Assembly (NCBI GenBank): GCA_965145485.1
Contig: CBCTCU010000055.1
Span: 1-14,266, forward strand
Length of the DNA: 14,266 bases
Direction: 5' to 3'
From: CABQCM01 sp965145485
GTDB taxonomy: Bacteria; Bacillota; Clostridia; Oscillospirales; Acutalibacteraceae
Part shown: positions 7,130 through 13,548 of the stretch, in pieces
How the letters are laid out: each line of letters opens with the position of its first letter
Numbering within the stretch: the first letter of the stretch is position 1
Program-made: the position numbers and the translations under genes
The notes under the pieces: generated by a model
What the model was told of the DNA's origin: nothing
Seen by the model: only the letters and a program-made list of their open reading frames with translations
Databases searched by the model: none

Positions 7130-7831
7130 TTATTCTTGTTCGGCTGCCCCTTTCACGGGCGTGGCAGGCGGGGCATCCTCCCGATCGGCGCGGTCGGGTT
7201 GGATGCCGGCGGCGGCCAGCCTCCTCTCCAGGCGCTCGATCTTGCCCTCGAGAGCGCACAGCTTCTGCGCCACCGGGTCGGGAACGTGTACCTGGTCGAG
7301 CTCCTCGCAGCGGATTTTTCCCCTGCGCACCACCCGCGCCGGCACACCCACGGCCGTCGCGTCGGGCGGAATCTCGTCGAGCACCACCGCCCCCGCCGCG
7401 ATGCGGGCGTGATCGCCGACCTTAAACGGGCCGAGCACCTTGGCCCCGCTGCCGATCATCACATGGTTGCCGATGGTGGGATGGCGTTTGCCGGTATCCT
7501 TGCCGGTGCCGCCCAGCGTGACCCCCTGGTAGATGGTGACGTCGTCCCCGATCTCGGCCGTTTCGCCAATGACCACGCCGGTGCCATGGTCGATAAAGAG
7601 ACGGCGGCCCAGCTTGGCGGCCGGGTGAATTTCGATGCCGGTTTTTCTCACCGCCCGCTGTGATATGGCGCGGGCGAGAAACAGCATCCCGTGGCGGTAA
7701 AACCAGTTGGCCCGCCGGTGCATGCGCACCGCCTTCACGCCGGGATAAAGCAGGAAAATCTCCAGCGCCGAACGGGCGGCCGGATCCCTCTCGCGCACGG
7801 CGGCGATGTCTTCTTTGATACGGTCAAACAT
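7130..7831 (-). CDS. cysE: Serine O-acetyltransferase
   Basis: Catalyses acetyl-CoA + L-serine to O-acetylserine, the committed step of cysteine synthesis. The 233 residues begin MFDRIKEDIAAVRERDPAARSALE, the standard start of the short Firmicute form, preceded by GGGGAGG 8 bases upstream. An N-terminal helical part (1-65) leads into the left-handed beta-helix with hexapeptide repeats (about 66-165). Catalytic residues are in FIDHGTGVVIGETA (Asp81-His82), and the acetyl-CoA-binding stretch YQGVTLGGTGKDTGKRHPTIG is complete. Residues 185-233 form a charged helix and a low-complexity Pro/Ala tail, longer than usual. The C-terminus does not match the extended form that anchors cysteine synthase, and no cysK is present here. 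It is the first gene of cysE-cysS, about 690 bases downstream of the T-box terminator. Confidence 0.96.
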   Translation of the reverse strand: MFDRIKEDIAAVRERDPAARSALEIFLLYPGVKAVRMHRRANWFYRHGMLFLARAISQRAVRKTGIEIHPAAKLGRRLFIDHGTGVVIGETAEIGDDVTIYQGVTLGGTGKDTGKRHPTIGNHVMIGSGAKVLGPFKVGDHARIAAGAVVLDEIPPDATAVGVPARVVRRGKIRCEELDQVHVPDPVAQKLCALEGKIERLERRLAAAGIQPDRADREDAPPATPVKGAAEQE

Positions 7832-8200
7832 GGGCGTTTCCTCCCCTGTTGGATTTGGGACTGGTACAAACAAATTTGTCGAAGCCCCACGCGGCAGCGG
7901 CCTGTGGGCAGGCGGCGCGGCGCTCAGCATCCGCAAAGGCTGCGCACGGCAGCACGGGCGCTACGCCTTGCCCGGCATGGAATCTAGCCAAAAACGACCC
8001 ACGCCCCTGAGAGGCCGCGCGGATCATTGCTGTCACGCAAGCGGCTAAGCTGCCGGAAGCCGAACCCGATATGCCGAAAATGTACCGGCACGCCGGCTTT
8101 TCCCTTTTTTACCCTTGGTGTGCGTCAGTACGCCTGCGGCCTCAAAAGCAAGAATTCATCCGCGCCGCCATCCTTTTCGGTGCGCGCAGTTTTCCGCGAG
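7832..8200. other. Gene-free stretch upstream of cysE
   Basis: No convincing gene on either strand. The short minus-strand frames have poor composition and no ribosome site. From about 8060 upward it merges with the repeat-like element: a T6 run at 8105-8110, a GCGT-CAGT-ACGC mini-hairpin (8123-8134) and GC-rich alternating tracts (GCGCGC, CCGCG). Readthrough RNA from the T-box must cross this stretch to reach cysE, unless an unseen promoter lies within it. Confidence 0.6.
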
Positions 8201-8297
8201 ATGGTTTTCGCGCGGGCAAGGCATAAATTTGCAGCCATACTCCCGTATGGTAAAAATTTTAACGCAGTCCGCGCGGAAAGCAGCCGCTGAAAACCAT
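8201..8297. repeat. Nested-palindrome intergenic element
   Basis: Three nested inverted repeats share roughly one centre. The outer arms are ATGGTTTTC (8201-8209) and GAAAACCAT (8289-8297). The middle arms are CGCGCGG (8209-8215) and CCGCGCG (8269-8275). The inner hairpin is CCATAC-TCCC-GTATGG (8235-8250), flanked by AAATTT blocks. The whole can fold as one long hairpin of about 97 bases in either strand's RNA. It resembles, from memory only, dispersed intergenic repeats of GC-rich gut clostridia; the associated unit may reach down to about 8080. Confidence 0.55.
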
Positions 8298-8310
8298 ATT
8301 GTGTTCGACT

Positions 8311-8470
8311 CCCGGCAGCTTACACAGGCCCTGCGAAGGGCGCCCCCCGCTTCCTCAGGGGATAAACCATGCCGTCGCCTTCCACGCCTCGCTTGCCGTC
8401 AACGGGTTTACCCAGCCAGCGCCAACCTGCGCGATGGAGGGCGGTTCGCTTTTGCATGGCGTAAGCCGGC
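8311..8470. other. Structured stretch just after the T-box terminator; possible 45-codon ORF
   Basis: Several pairings nest here: CCGG plus CTTAC (8312-8323) with GTAAG plus CCGG (8461-8469); CCATGC (8367-8372) with GCATGG (8454-8459); GCCCT-GCGA-AGGGC (8329-8342); and GGG-TTTA-CCC (8404-8413). The GCGA loop is GNRA-type if the RNA is read on the plus strand. On the minus strand the same DNA encodes a 45-residue frame (8457-8320, starting MQKRTALHRAGWRWLGK) with AGGAAGG 12 bases before its ATG. It could be a leader peptide, part of a repeat, or nothing. I do not recognise a known RNA class. Confidence 0.3.
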
Positions 8471-8524
8471 CTTCCTTTTCCGCTGTTGCTGCCCATTCGC
8501 CGCCAGCGCCGGGGCCGGGCATAT

Positions 8525-8560
8525 AAAAAATCGCCTCGCCGCTTCACTGCGACGGAGGCG
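8525..8560 (-). terminator. T-box leader terminator
   Basis: On the minus strand, CGCCT-C-CGTCGC pairs with GCGGCG-AGGCG (one bulged C, one T-G pair) and is followed by A and six T's (8530-8525). It lies directly after the T-box sequence, which in the bound state would pair to form the competing antiterminator. Confidence 0.88.
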
Positions 8561-8810
8561 GTATCCCGCGGTTCCACTCCGGTTTGTTTCTCATCGGCTA
8601 CCTCCGCGCGCACGGCGCGGAAAGCCCCACGGCCGGTAACGGCGGCAACCGGGCGGGCATTTCCTCCCGCCTGCTCCCGGGCGCATTCATCCGTTTGCCG
8701 CGAAAAGCGCTTACAGCCCCGCCCGCAACGGGCGAAAGGGCGCTTTCTCTCTGGCACGGCTGCGGCGGTTACGCGCCGCGGCGGATTACTCCTCCCGTTC
8801 CACACAAGGA
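8525..8810 (-). promoter_or_regulatory. Cysteine-specific T-box riboswitch leader
   Basis: In minus-strand order: GGAACGGGAGG leading to the AGTA box (8790-8787); ATCCG, which later pairs with CGGAT; AGAGAG (AG-bulge type) and an AAAGCGC/GCGCTTT stem with GCTGTAAGCG in the distal loop; then CGGAT-GAA-TGC-GCCC on the 3' side, where TGC (8685-8683) is the specifier, a Cys codon. The variable region follows, then the T-box TGGAACCGCG (8576-8567) and the terminator. AGTA opposite GAA forms the usual specifier-loop motif. The specifier agrees with cysE-cysS being the target. By the family mechanism, uncharged tRNA-Cys stabilises the antiterminator and lets transcription proceed. The distance to cysE (about 690 bases) is far larger than normal. 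Confidence 0.9.
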
Positions 8811-8834
8811 TAGGCCCCGCAGGGCCCTGTGACT

Positions 8835-8866
8835 TCCCCTGCCGGCGCTTTGGCGCCGGCAGGGGA
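8835..8866. promoter_or_regulatory. Perfect 14-bp GC-rich hairpin in the T-box 5' leader
   Basis: The arms TCCCCTGCCGGCGC (8835-8848) and GCGCCGGCAGGGGA (8853-8866) pair fully around a 4-base loop. There is no T-run on either strand, so it is not an intrinsic terminator. It lies between the predicted -10 and the T-box stem I and would sit near the 5' end of the leader RNA. It may protect the transcript or be a protein target. Confidence 0.6.
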
Positions 8867-8908
8867 GATATGTCGTCCAGTCTATGACCGGACTGAAGGC
8901 TCTACTTC

Positions 8909-8914
8909 ATTATA
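8909..8914 (-). promoter_or_regulatory. -10 element of the T-box/cysE-cysS promoter
   Basis: A perfect TATAAT on the minus strand about 120 bases before T-box stem I. The -35 at a 16-18 base spacing is poor (TGCATT or similar). The expected transcript start is near 8902, giving about 375 bases of leader up to the terminator. Confidence 0.5.
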
Positions 8915-9217
8915 CACGGGGGCCGGCAAAAATGCATCCCCCTTTTTAAATTTTTTCGCTGCACCGGCTGCCGAACCCGTGGGAGCCGGCAACCTCGCAG
9001 CGCAAAGACCCATAACAAAACCACGGAGACTGAAAGGATGGCCTGGGTGGTTACCCATGCTGCCTTTCTAGAAAACACGCCGCAAACCGCGCCGCCCCGG
9101 CTGACCGCAAAGGAACCGGTTGTTTCAAATCACCGCCGAACTCCGATACCATCAGCCAAAAGGGCCTGCGCGCCACGCCGCCCGATGCAGGAGGGCAGGG
9201 CCGCGCATGTGGCAAGA
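8915..9217. other. Gene-free spacer between pgsA and the T-box promoter
   Basis: No gene seen. It contains a dyad: CGCTGC plus CCGGCT (8957-8969) with AGCCGG plus GCAGCG (8984-9002), bordered by a T/A-rich block (8943-8956). It is not followed by a T-run in either reading direction. A short hairpin TGGGT-GGTT-ACCCA lies near 9044-9057. Confidence 0.5.
9158..9202 (-). terminator. Weak candidate terminator after pgsA
   Basis: GGCCCTGC (9202-9195) pairs with GCAGGCCC (9169-9162) with one G-G mismatch, loop about 25 bases, followed by TTTT (9161-9158) on the minus strand. The position 16-60 bases after the pgsA stop suits a terminator, but the loop is long and the T-run short. Confidence 0.3.
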
Positions 9218-9793
9218 TTACTGGCGAAAATCGATGCAATCTTTGTTTTTCATCAAATAATTCACGCCTGACATGGCGGTGAGCATGGCCGAAACCCAAA
9301 GCAGCACGGTGTAAAACCATTGGATTGGCAGATAGAACCATGCCCCTATCCCGATTAGCTCAAACACGCCCTGCAAAAAGAGAATGACCAAAATCGACGC
9401 CATCTGGAATACCGTCTTGGCCTTGCCCCAAATATCAGCGGCCAGCACCGTCCCACGCGAAGCGGCAATCATCCGCAGCGAACTGATGAGAAATTCGCGC
9501 GCGAGCACGATAAAAACCACCCAGACGGTGCCCCATCCGATCCCCTGGTTGAGGAACCCGAGCAAGGCCGCCGTCGTCAGCAGCTTGTCGGCGATGGGGT
9601 CGAGAAATTTTCCAAAATCGGTGATCAGATTATTCTGCCGGGCCAGTTTCCCGTCAAAATAATCGGTCAGCGACGCGGCGCCAAACACCAGAAAGGCGCC
9701 GAAATAATGCAGCGGCGCATCCACCAGCAGGAAGATGAGAAAAACCGGGACCAGCGCAATGCGCACCAGAGTTAATTTATTCGGCGTATTCAA
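9218..9793 (-). CDS. pgsA: CDP-diacylglycerol-glycerol-3-phosphate 3-phosphatidyltransferase
   Basis: Makes phosphatidylglycerol phosphate from CDP-diacylglycerol and sn-glycerol-3-phosphate, the first step to phosphatidylglycerol and cardiolipin; an integral membrane enzyme. The 191 residues contain the full CDP-alcohol phosphotransferase motif DG-x2-AR-x8-G-x3-D-x3-D (Asp47-Gly48, Ala51-Arg52, Gly61, Asp65, Asp69). Several hydrophobic segments are visible: about 12-24, 29-42, 75-100, 125-145 and 150-175. The TTG start gives the family N-terminus MNTPNKLTLVRI and has GAGGAG 6 bases upstream; an upstream ATG would add a non-family extension. It follows rimO after a 200-base gap with no clear promoter. 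That order (recA-recX-rimO near pgsA) is familiar in Clostridia. A G8 run lies in the gap. Confidence 0.95.
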   Translation of the reverse strand: MNTPNKLTLVRIALVPVFLIFLLVDAPLHYFGAFLVFGAASLTDYFDGKLARQNNLITDFGKFLDPIADKLLTTAALLGFLNQGIGWGTVWVVFIVLAREFLISSLRMIAASRGTVLAADIWGKAKTVFQMASILVILFLQGVFELIGIGAWFYLPIQWFYTVLLWVSAMLTAMSGVNYLMKNKDCIDFRQ

Positions 9794-9994
9794 AGGGGTC
9801 TCCTCTCTCTTTTTGCAGCCGGCGAAACGCCGTTGCGCTGCATGAAAGGCGGGGTAATGAGTCTTGCGGCATGGGGGGGGAGGCAACGCAAAGCAGGTGC
9901 GAACGGCTGCCTGCTAGGGCCCCACTCCACACAAAGGGCCTGGAAACCAGTTTTATGCCGCCGCGCCAAACGATCCGTCAGGCGGCCTCCACCG

Positions 9995-11350
9995 TCAGAC
10001 CGGCTCGCCCAACAAATCGTAGTCCAGCCAATCGGTCACCCGTACCTTGACAAAATCCCCTTCCCGCAGCTTTTTGGAACAGGGAAAGAAAATTTTACAG
10101 TCAACCTCCGGGGCATCGGCGTAAGTGCGGCCAAAGTAGTACTTCACGCTCGCATCGTAGCCCTCCACGAGCACCGTCAGAGCCTCGCCCACCCGGCTCT
10201 CGGCCAACCGTTCGGCCACCGCGGCCTGCTCGCGCATGACGATATCCTGACGGCGCTGGCGCTCCTGCGGGGCAATTTGCCCCTCCATCCGGGCGGCCGG
10301 CGTCCCCTCCTCGGGGGAAAAAGCAAAACAGCCCAACCGGTCGAATTGTATGGCCTTGACAAACTCGCACAGCTCCTCAAACTGCTCCTGCGTCTCGCCG
10401 GGGAAGCCGACGATGAGGGTCGTGCGCAGCACCACGCCAGGCAGCCGGCCGCGGATTCGGGTGACCGTCTCCTCCAGCTCCTGCCGCGAACCCTTACGGT
10501 TCATCGCCCGCAGAAGCTGCGCATTGCAGTGCTGAATGGGCAGGTCAAGATAGGGCAACACCTTGTGGCATTCGGCCATCGCATCGAGCAGCTCGTCGGT
10601 AATGCGGTCGGGATAGGCGTACATCAGGCGGATCCAGCGCAATCCCTCGATGGCGTCCAGCCGGCGAAGCAGCTCAGGCAGGCGGGAGCCGCCGTATAAA
10701 TCCTCGCCGTAGCGGGTGGTGTCCTGCGCGACGACGATCAGCTCCTTAACCCCGTCGCGGGCGAGGGCCTCGGCCTCCCCGACAACCGACTCGATGGGGC
10801 GCGAGCGAAAGGGGCCGCGAATCGAGGGGATGGCGCAGTAGGTGCAGCAGTTGCTGCATCCCTCCGCTATTTTAAGGTATGCGAAATAGGGGTCGTTAAT
10901 GAGCAAACGCTCCCCTTCCAGCGGTAAATTTTCCTTGGGGCCGTAAAATTCCTTACCAAGGCCGGCCTTACCGCCGCCTTGAGCCTCCAACACCTGCTCT
11001 AAAACCGAAACAATATCCCCATTGCTGCCGATGCCCACCACGGCGTCGATTTCCGGGATTTCCTTGACCAGCTCGCCGCGGTAACGCTCGGCAAGGCAGC
11101 CGGTCACCACCAGGGAGCGCAGGGTGCCCCGTTTTTTAAACTCGTTGGCCTCCAGGATGGCCTCAATCGCCTCCTGTTTGGCCTCCTCGATAAAACCGCA
11201 GGTATTGATGATGATGACGTCGGCTTCATCCTCGTACGGGGTGACCTCATAGCCTGCCTCGACCAGGGCGCGCAGCATTATTTCCGCGTCGACCTGATTT
11301 TTGCAACAGCCCAGTGGAGCAATGCCAACCTTGACGGGCTTGTTATTCAT
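9995..11350 (-). CDS. rimO: Ribosomal protein S12 methylthiotransferase
   Basis: A radical-SAM enzyme that adds a methylthio group to a conserved aspartate of ribosomal protein S12. Its 451 residues have the three expected parts. The N-terminal UPF0004 domain has the auxiliary-cluster cysteines Cys15 (LGCCKNQVDAE), Cys51 (INTCGFIEEAKQE) and Cys85 (VTGCLAERY). The radical-SAM domain has GCSNCCTYCAIPSIRG (Cys165, Cys169, Cys172). A C-terminal TRAM domain spans about 385-451. RimO rather than MiaB is favoured by DTTRYGEDLYG and PYLDLPIQHCN. The ATG overlaps the end of recX by 8 bases (ATG...TAA), and GGAGGA lies 5 bases upstream inside recX, so translation is probably coupled. It forms an operon with recA and recX. 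Confidence 0.97.
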   Translation of the reverse strand: MNNKPVKVGIAPLGCCKNQVDAEIMLRALVEAGYEVTPYEDEADVIIINTCGFIEEAKQEAIEAILEANEFKKRGTLRSLVVTGCLAERYRGELVKEIPEIDAVVGIGSNGDIVSVLEQVLEAQGGGKAGLGKEFYGPKENLPLEGERLLINDPYFAYLKIAEGCSNCCTYCAIPSIRGPFRSRPIESVVGEAEALARDGVKELIVVAQDTTRYGEDLYGGSRLPELLRRLDAIEGLRWIRLMYAYPDRITDELLDAMAECHKVLPYLDLPIQHCNAQLLRAMNRKGSRQELEETVTRIRGRLPGVVLRTTLIVGFPGETQEQFEELCEFVKAIQFDRLGCFAFSPEEGTPAARMEGQIAPQERQRRQDIVMREQAAVAERLAESRVGEALTVLVEGYDASVKYYFGRTYADAPEVDCKIFFPCSKKLREGDFVKVRVTDWLDYDLLGEPV

Positions 11351-11975
11351 CCGGTTCCTCCCAGCTTTCCATCGAATCCTCCGCCTGGGCGATGGCCGAG
11401 CGGATGTCGCTCCAGCCGTAACCCATACGGGCGAGGGCGCTGCACATCCGGCGGCGGCCCTTTTCGTCCCCCGGCAAAGGGGTATATTTTTTGGCGATGA
11501 TGCCGGCGAGCTGCTCGGCCGGGTCGGGCGCCACCTCGGCGATGGCCTGCTCAATCTGCTCCCTCGCCAGGCCGCGCCGGGCCATCTCGGCCGCGGCCCG
11601 CCGCTCGCTCAGCTTTTTGCGCTGCAGCAGCTCGCGCGCGAGCTTTCTCGCATATTCCCCGTCGTCGATCAGCCCCACCTCGCACATTTTTTGTACGGCA
11701 GCCTCGACCGCGTCCGGTAAAAAGCCGGCGGCAAGCAGCTTTCGGCGCAGTTCCTCGCGCGAATGATCCCGATAAGTCAGGATATACAGCGCCCTCTCCC
11801 TGGCCCGGCGCCGGTCGGAGGCGCTCACCAGCTCGTCCAGCCGTTCCTGCTCCAGCTCGTCCCCCGGCCGAATGCCGAAAGACAGCAGCGTTTCGGTGTC
11901 GACCAGAACCTTCTCTTCATCCAGACAGAGAGCGCTTAGCCCCTTACGCCGGGGCTCAATGGCGGTCACCCGCAT
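11343..11975 (-). CDS. recX: RecX, regulator of RecA
   Basis: Binds RecA filaments and modulates, usually inhibits, their growth and recombinase activity. It has 210 residues, near the Firmicute norm. It has an N-terminal strand-rich part (about 1-50), then three-helix RecX repeats: RARERALYILTYRDHSREELRRKLLAAGF, then VGLIDDGEYARKLARELLQRKKLSERRAAAEMARRGL, and a third, weaker repeat near GRRRMCSALARMGYGWSDIRSAI. The ATG overlaps the recA stop codon as TGATG, the tight coupling expected for a RecA regulator. Its own last codons overlap the rimO start. No separate promoter is visible. Confidence 0.95.
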   Translation of the reverse strand: MRVTAIEPRRKGLSALCLDEEKVLVDTETLLSFGIRPGDELEQERLDELVSASDRRRARERALYILTYRDHSREELRRKLLAAGFLPDAVEAAVQKMCEVGLIDDGEYARKLARELLQRKKLSERRAAAEMARRGLAREQIEQAIAEVAPDPAEQLAGIIAKKYTPLPGDEKGRRRMCSALARMGYGWSDIRSAIAQAEDSMESWEEPDE

Positions 11976-13078
11976 CAGTCATCCACCGTGATATCGATGT
12001 TTACTTTTGGGGTGGCCTTCTTGGCCGGGGCGGGGGCGGGCTCGGCCGCCGGGGCAGCGGAAGAATCACCCGCGTCGGGCTGCTGTTCATTCTTCCCGCT
12101 CTGCATTGCGGCGCGCACTTTCCCCTCGATCTCGGCCGCCAGGGCCGGATTTTCTCTCAAAAATATCTTGGCGTTATCGCGCCCCTGCCCAAGGCGTTCC
12201 CCATTGTAGGAGAACCAGGCGCCGCTCTTTTGCACGATATCGCATTTGACGCCGAGGTCGATGATCTCCCCCTCGCGGGAGACCCCCCTGCCATACATAA
12301 TGTCAAATTCCGCGTCGCGGAAAGGCGGCGCGACCTTATTCTTGACCACCTTGGCGCGGGTGCGCGAGCCGATCATCTCGGTTCCGCTTTTGAGCGTCTC
12401 AACACGGCGGATATCGATGCGCACCGTCGCGTAATATTTCAGGGCGCGGCCCCCGGCGGTGGTCTCGTGGCTGCCATAAATCACCCCGACCTTGTCGCGC
12501 AACTGGTTGATAAAGATGGCAACGCAGTTGGATTTGGCGATGGCGCCGGCCAGCTTGCGCAGAGCCTGGGACATCAACCGGGCCTGCAGGCCGACGTGGC
12601 TGTCGCCCATCTCGCCCTCGATCTCGGCCTTGGGCACCAGCGCGGCAACCGAGTCGATGACGACGACGTCGAGGGCCTGCGAACGCACCAGGGCCTCGGC
12701 AATCTCCAAGGCCTGCTCGCCGGTGTCGGGCTGGGAGACCAGAAGGGAATCAATGTCGATGCCGAGGTTTTTGGCATACACCGGATCGAGCGCGTGCTCG
12801 ACGTCGATAAAGGCCGCCGTGCCGCCCGCCTTCTGCGCCTCGGCGATCACATGCAGGGCGATGGTGGTCTTACCCGAGGACTCGGGCCCATAAATCTCCA
12901 CAATACGGCCGCGGGGTACGCCGCCGATGCCCAGCGCGATGTCGAGCGACAGCGAGCCGGTCGAAATGGCCTCAACGTTCATGCCGGTATTCTGCCCCAG
13001 TAGCATGACAGCGCCCTTGCCAAATTGTTTTTCAATTTGGGCCATGGCGGTTTCCAGCGCTTTTTTCTTCTCACTCAT
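11975..13078 (-). CDS. recA: RecA recombinase
   Basis: An ATP-dependent strand-exchange protein for homologous recombination and the SOS coprotease. The 367 residues start MSEKKKALETAMAQIEKQFGKGAVM, the family N-terminus; a longer frame upstream has no family similarity. AGGA lies about 9 bases before the ATG. Features include Walker A GPESSGKT (64-71), catalytic Glu94 in IDVEHALDP, Walker B VVVIDSVAAL (138-147), loop 1 EGEMGDSHVGLQAR (154-167), and the FINQLRDKVG stretch leading into loop 2. The C-terminal domain ends in an Ala/Pro-rich linker (about 333-356) and an acidic tail ITVDD. Such low-complexity tails occur in GC-rich clostridia. It heads the recA-recX-rimO unit. It is preceded by a long untranslated region with two promoter candidates, an operator-like palindrome and a weak LexA-like site. 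Confidence 0.99.
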   Translation of the reverse strand: MSEKKKALETAMAQIEKQFGKGAVMLLGQNTGMNVEAISTGSLSLDIALGIGGVPRGRIVEIYGPESSGKTTIALHVIAEAQKAGGTAAFIDVEHALDPVYAKNLGIDIDSLLVSQPDTGEQALEIAEALVRSQALDVVVIDSVAALVPKAEIEGEMGDSHVGLQARLMSQALRKLAGAIAKSNCVAIFINQLRDKVGVIYGSHETTAGGRALKYYATVRIDIRRVETLKSGTEMIGSRTRAKVVKNKVAPPFRDAEFDIMYGRGVSREGEIIDLGVKCDIVQKSGAWFSYNGERLGQGRDNAKIFLRENPALAAEIEGKVRAAMQSGKNEQQPDAGDSSAAPAAEPAPAPAKKATPKVNIDITVDD

Positions 13079-13147
13079 ACGACGTCTTCCTTTCGAGATA
13101 CAGTATCTTCTCAAGCAGCGCTCACCCGCTGCGCTTTCTGTTCCACA

Positions 13148-13161
13148 CGAACCCCTGCTCG
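13148..13161. promoter_or_regulatory. Weak LexA/DinR-box-like site upstream of recA
   Basis: CGAACCCCTGCTCG compared with the Firmicute SOS consensus CGAACRNRYGTTYG: the left half-site and outer bases match, but the right core is GCTC instead of GTTC and both R positions fail. It lies about 70 bases before the recA start. Position suits an SOS operator; the sequence alone is not convincing. Confidence 0.25.
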
Positions 13162-13352
13162 CCCCGTCGGTATCTATCGCAAAAACGGCCCGCCCCCATG
13201 GCGGAGATGGCGGCGCGGCTTGAGGCCCGGCCACCCTCCCCTGTAATGCAGCGCGCCGTTGGGGCCGCCGATTCTGTACGGTGGTCTCAACCCATGAACT
13301 GGAAGCGCGTGGTATCGTCTGCACACAGCCGCAGGATCACGGTCCAATTCAA

Positions 13353-13382
13353 AGTATCATAGCCGCCTGCGGTTATCATACT
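13353..13382. promoter_or_regulatory. 30-bp operator-like palindrome over the recA promoter
   Basis: The arms AGTATCATAGCCGC and GCGGTTATCATACT surround a 2-base centre: 12 of 14 positions are Watson-Crick pairs, one is G/T, one is C/C. The right arm covers the -10 TATGAT of the candidate promoter at 13375-13403. Binding here would block that promoter. The regulator is unknown. Confidence 0.5.
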
Positions 13383-13403
13383 CCATTTTATCCAACGCAC
13401 CAA
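13375..13403 (-). promoter_or_regulatory. Candidate internal promoter for recA
   Basis: TTGGTG (13403-13398), a 17-base spacer, then TATGAT (13380-13375). The transcript would start near 13368 and carry a leader of about 290 bases. The -10 lies inside the palindrome at 13353-13382. Confidence 0.45.
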
Positions 13404-13512
13404 CCGGGACAGCGCGCGGCCCCATGCCAAACCACGCCCGGGTACAAAACCGTCACGTAGGGCTGCATACCGAGCGGCAACTACCGTGGCAAAACTGCTT
13501 TTATCCGATAAT

Positions 13513-13541
13513 ATTATATCGAAAAAAGCCGGAAAATGCAA
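13513..13541 (-). promoter_or_regulatory. Candidate distal promoter for recA
   Basis: TTGCAT (13541-13536), a 17-base spacer, then a perfect TATAAT (13518-13513), starting 8 bases after the prmC stop codon. The transcript would have about 430 bases of leader. The DNA here is the most AT-rich of the right half of the window. Confidence 0.5.
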
Positions 13542-13548
13542 CCTTTTC

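Noticed and set aside
8303..8330. TTCGACTC followed by CCCGG, resembling a tRNA T-arm
   Set aside because: The flanking 5-base stems do not pair and no acceptor, D or anticodon arms are present.
8341..8480. Possible 6S RNA, SRP RNA, RNase P RNA or cobalamin riboswitch in the structured stretch
   Set aside because: Apart from a CCCCTGAG string, none of the diagnostic conserved blocks of these classes could be found on either strand.
8027..8639. Long plus-strand reading frames across the cysE upstream region
   Set aside because: They run through the repeat-like element and the T-box leader on the opposite strand, have no good ribosome sites, and read as low-quality Arg/Pro/Ala-rich protein.
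8320..8805. 161-codon minus-strand frame
   Set aside because: Most of it is the T-box leader and its terminator, which explain the sequence better. Only its last 45 codons, after the terminator, are kept as a weak possibility.
8957..9002. Hairpin considered as a pgsA terminator
   Set aside because: Read on the minus strand it is followed by an A-rich, not T-rich, tract. On the plus strand the T-run lies on the wrong side.
9873..9880. G8 homopolymer between rimO and pgsA, considered as a phase-variable tract
   Set aside because: It is not in a coding region and has no clear relation to a promoter spacer, so there is no evidence that length changes would matter.
13139..13151. GTTCCACACGAAC considered as a LexA site
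   Set aside because: The half-sites face outward (GTTC...GAAC) and the spacing is 5, opposite to the GAAC-N4-GTTC arrangement.
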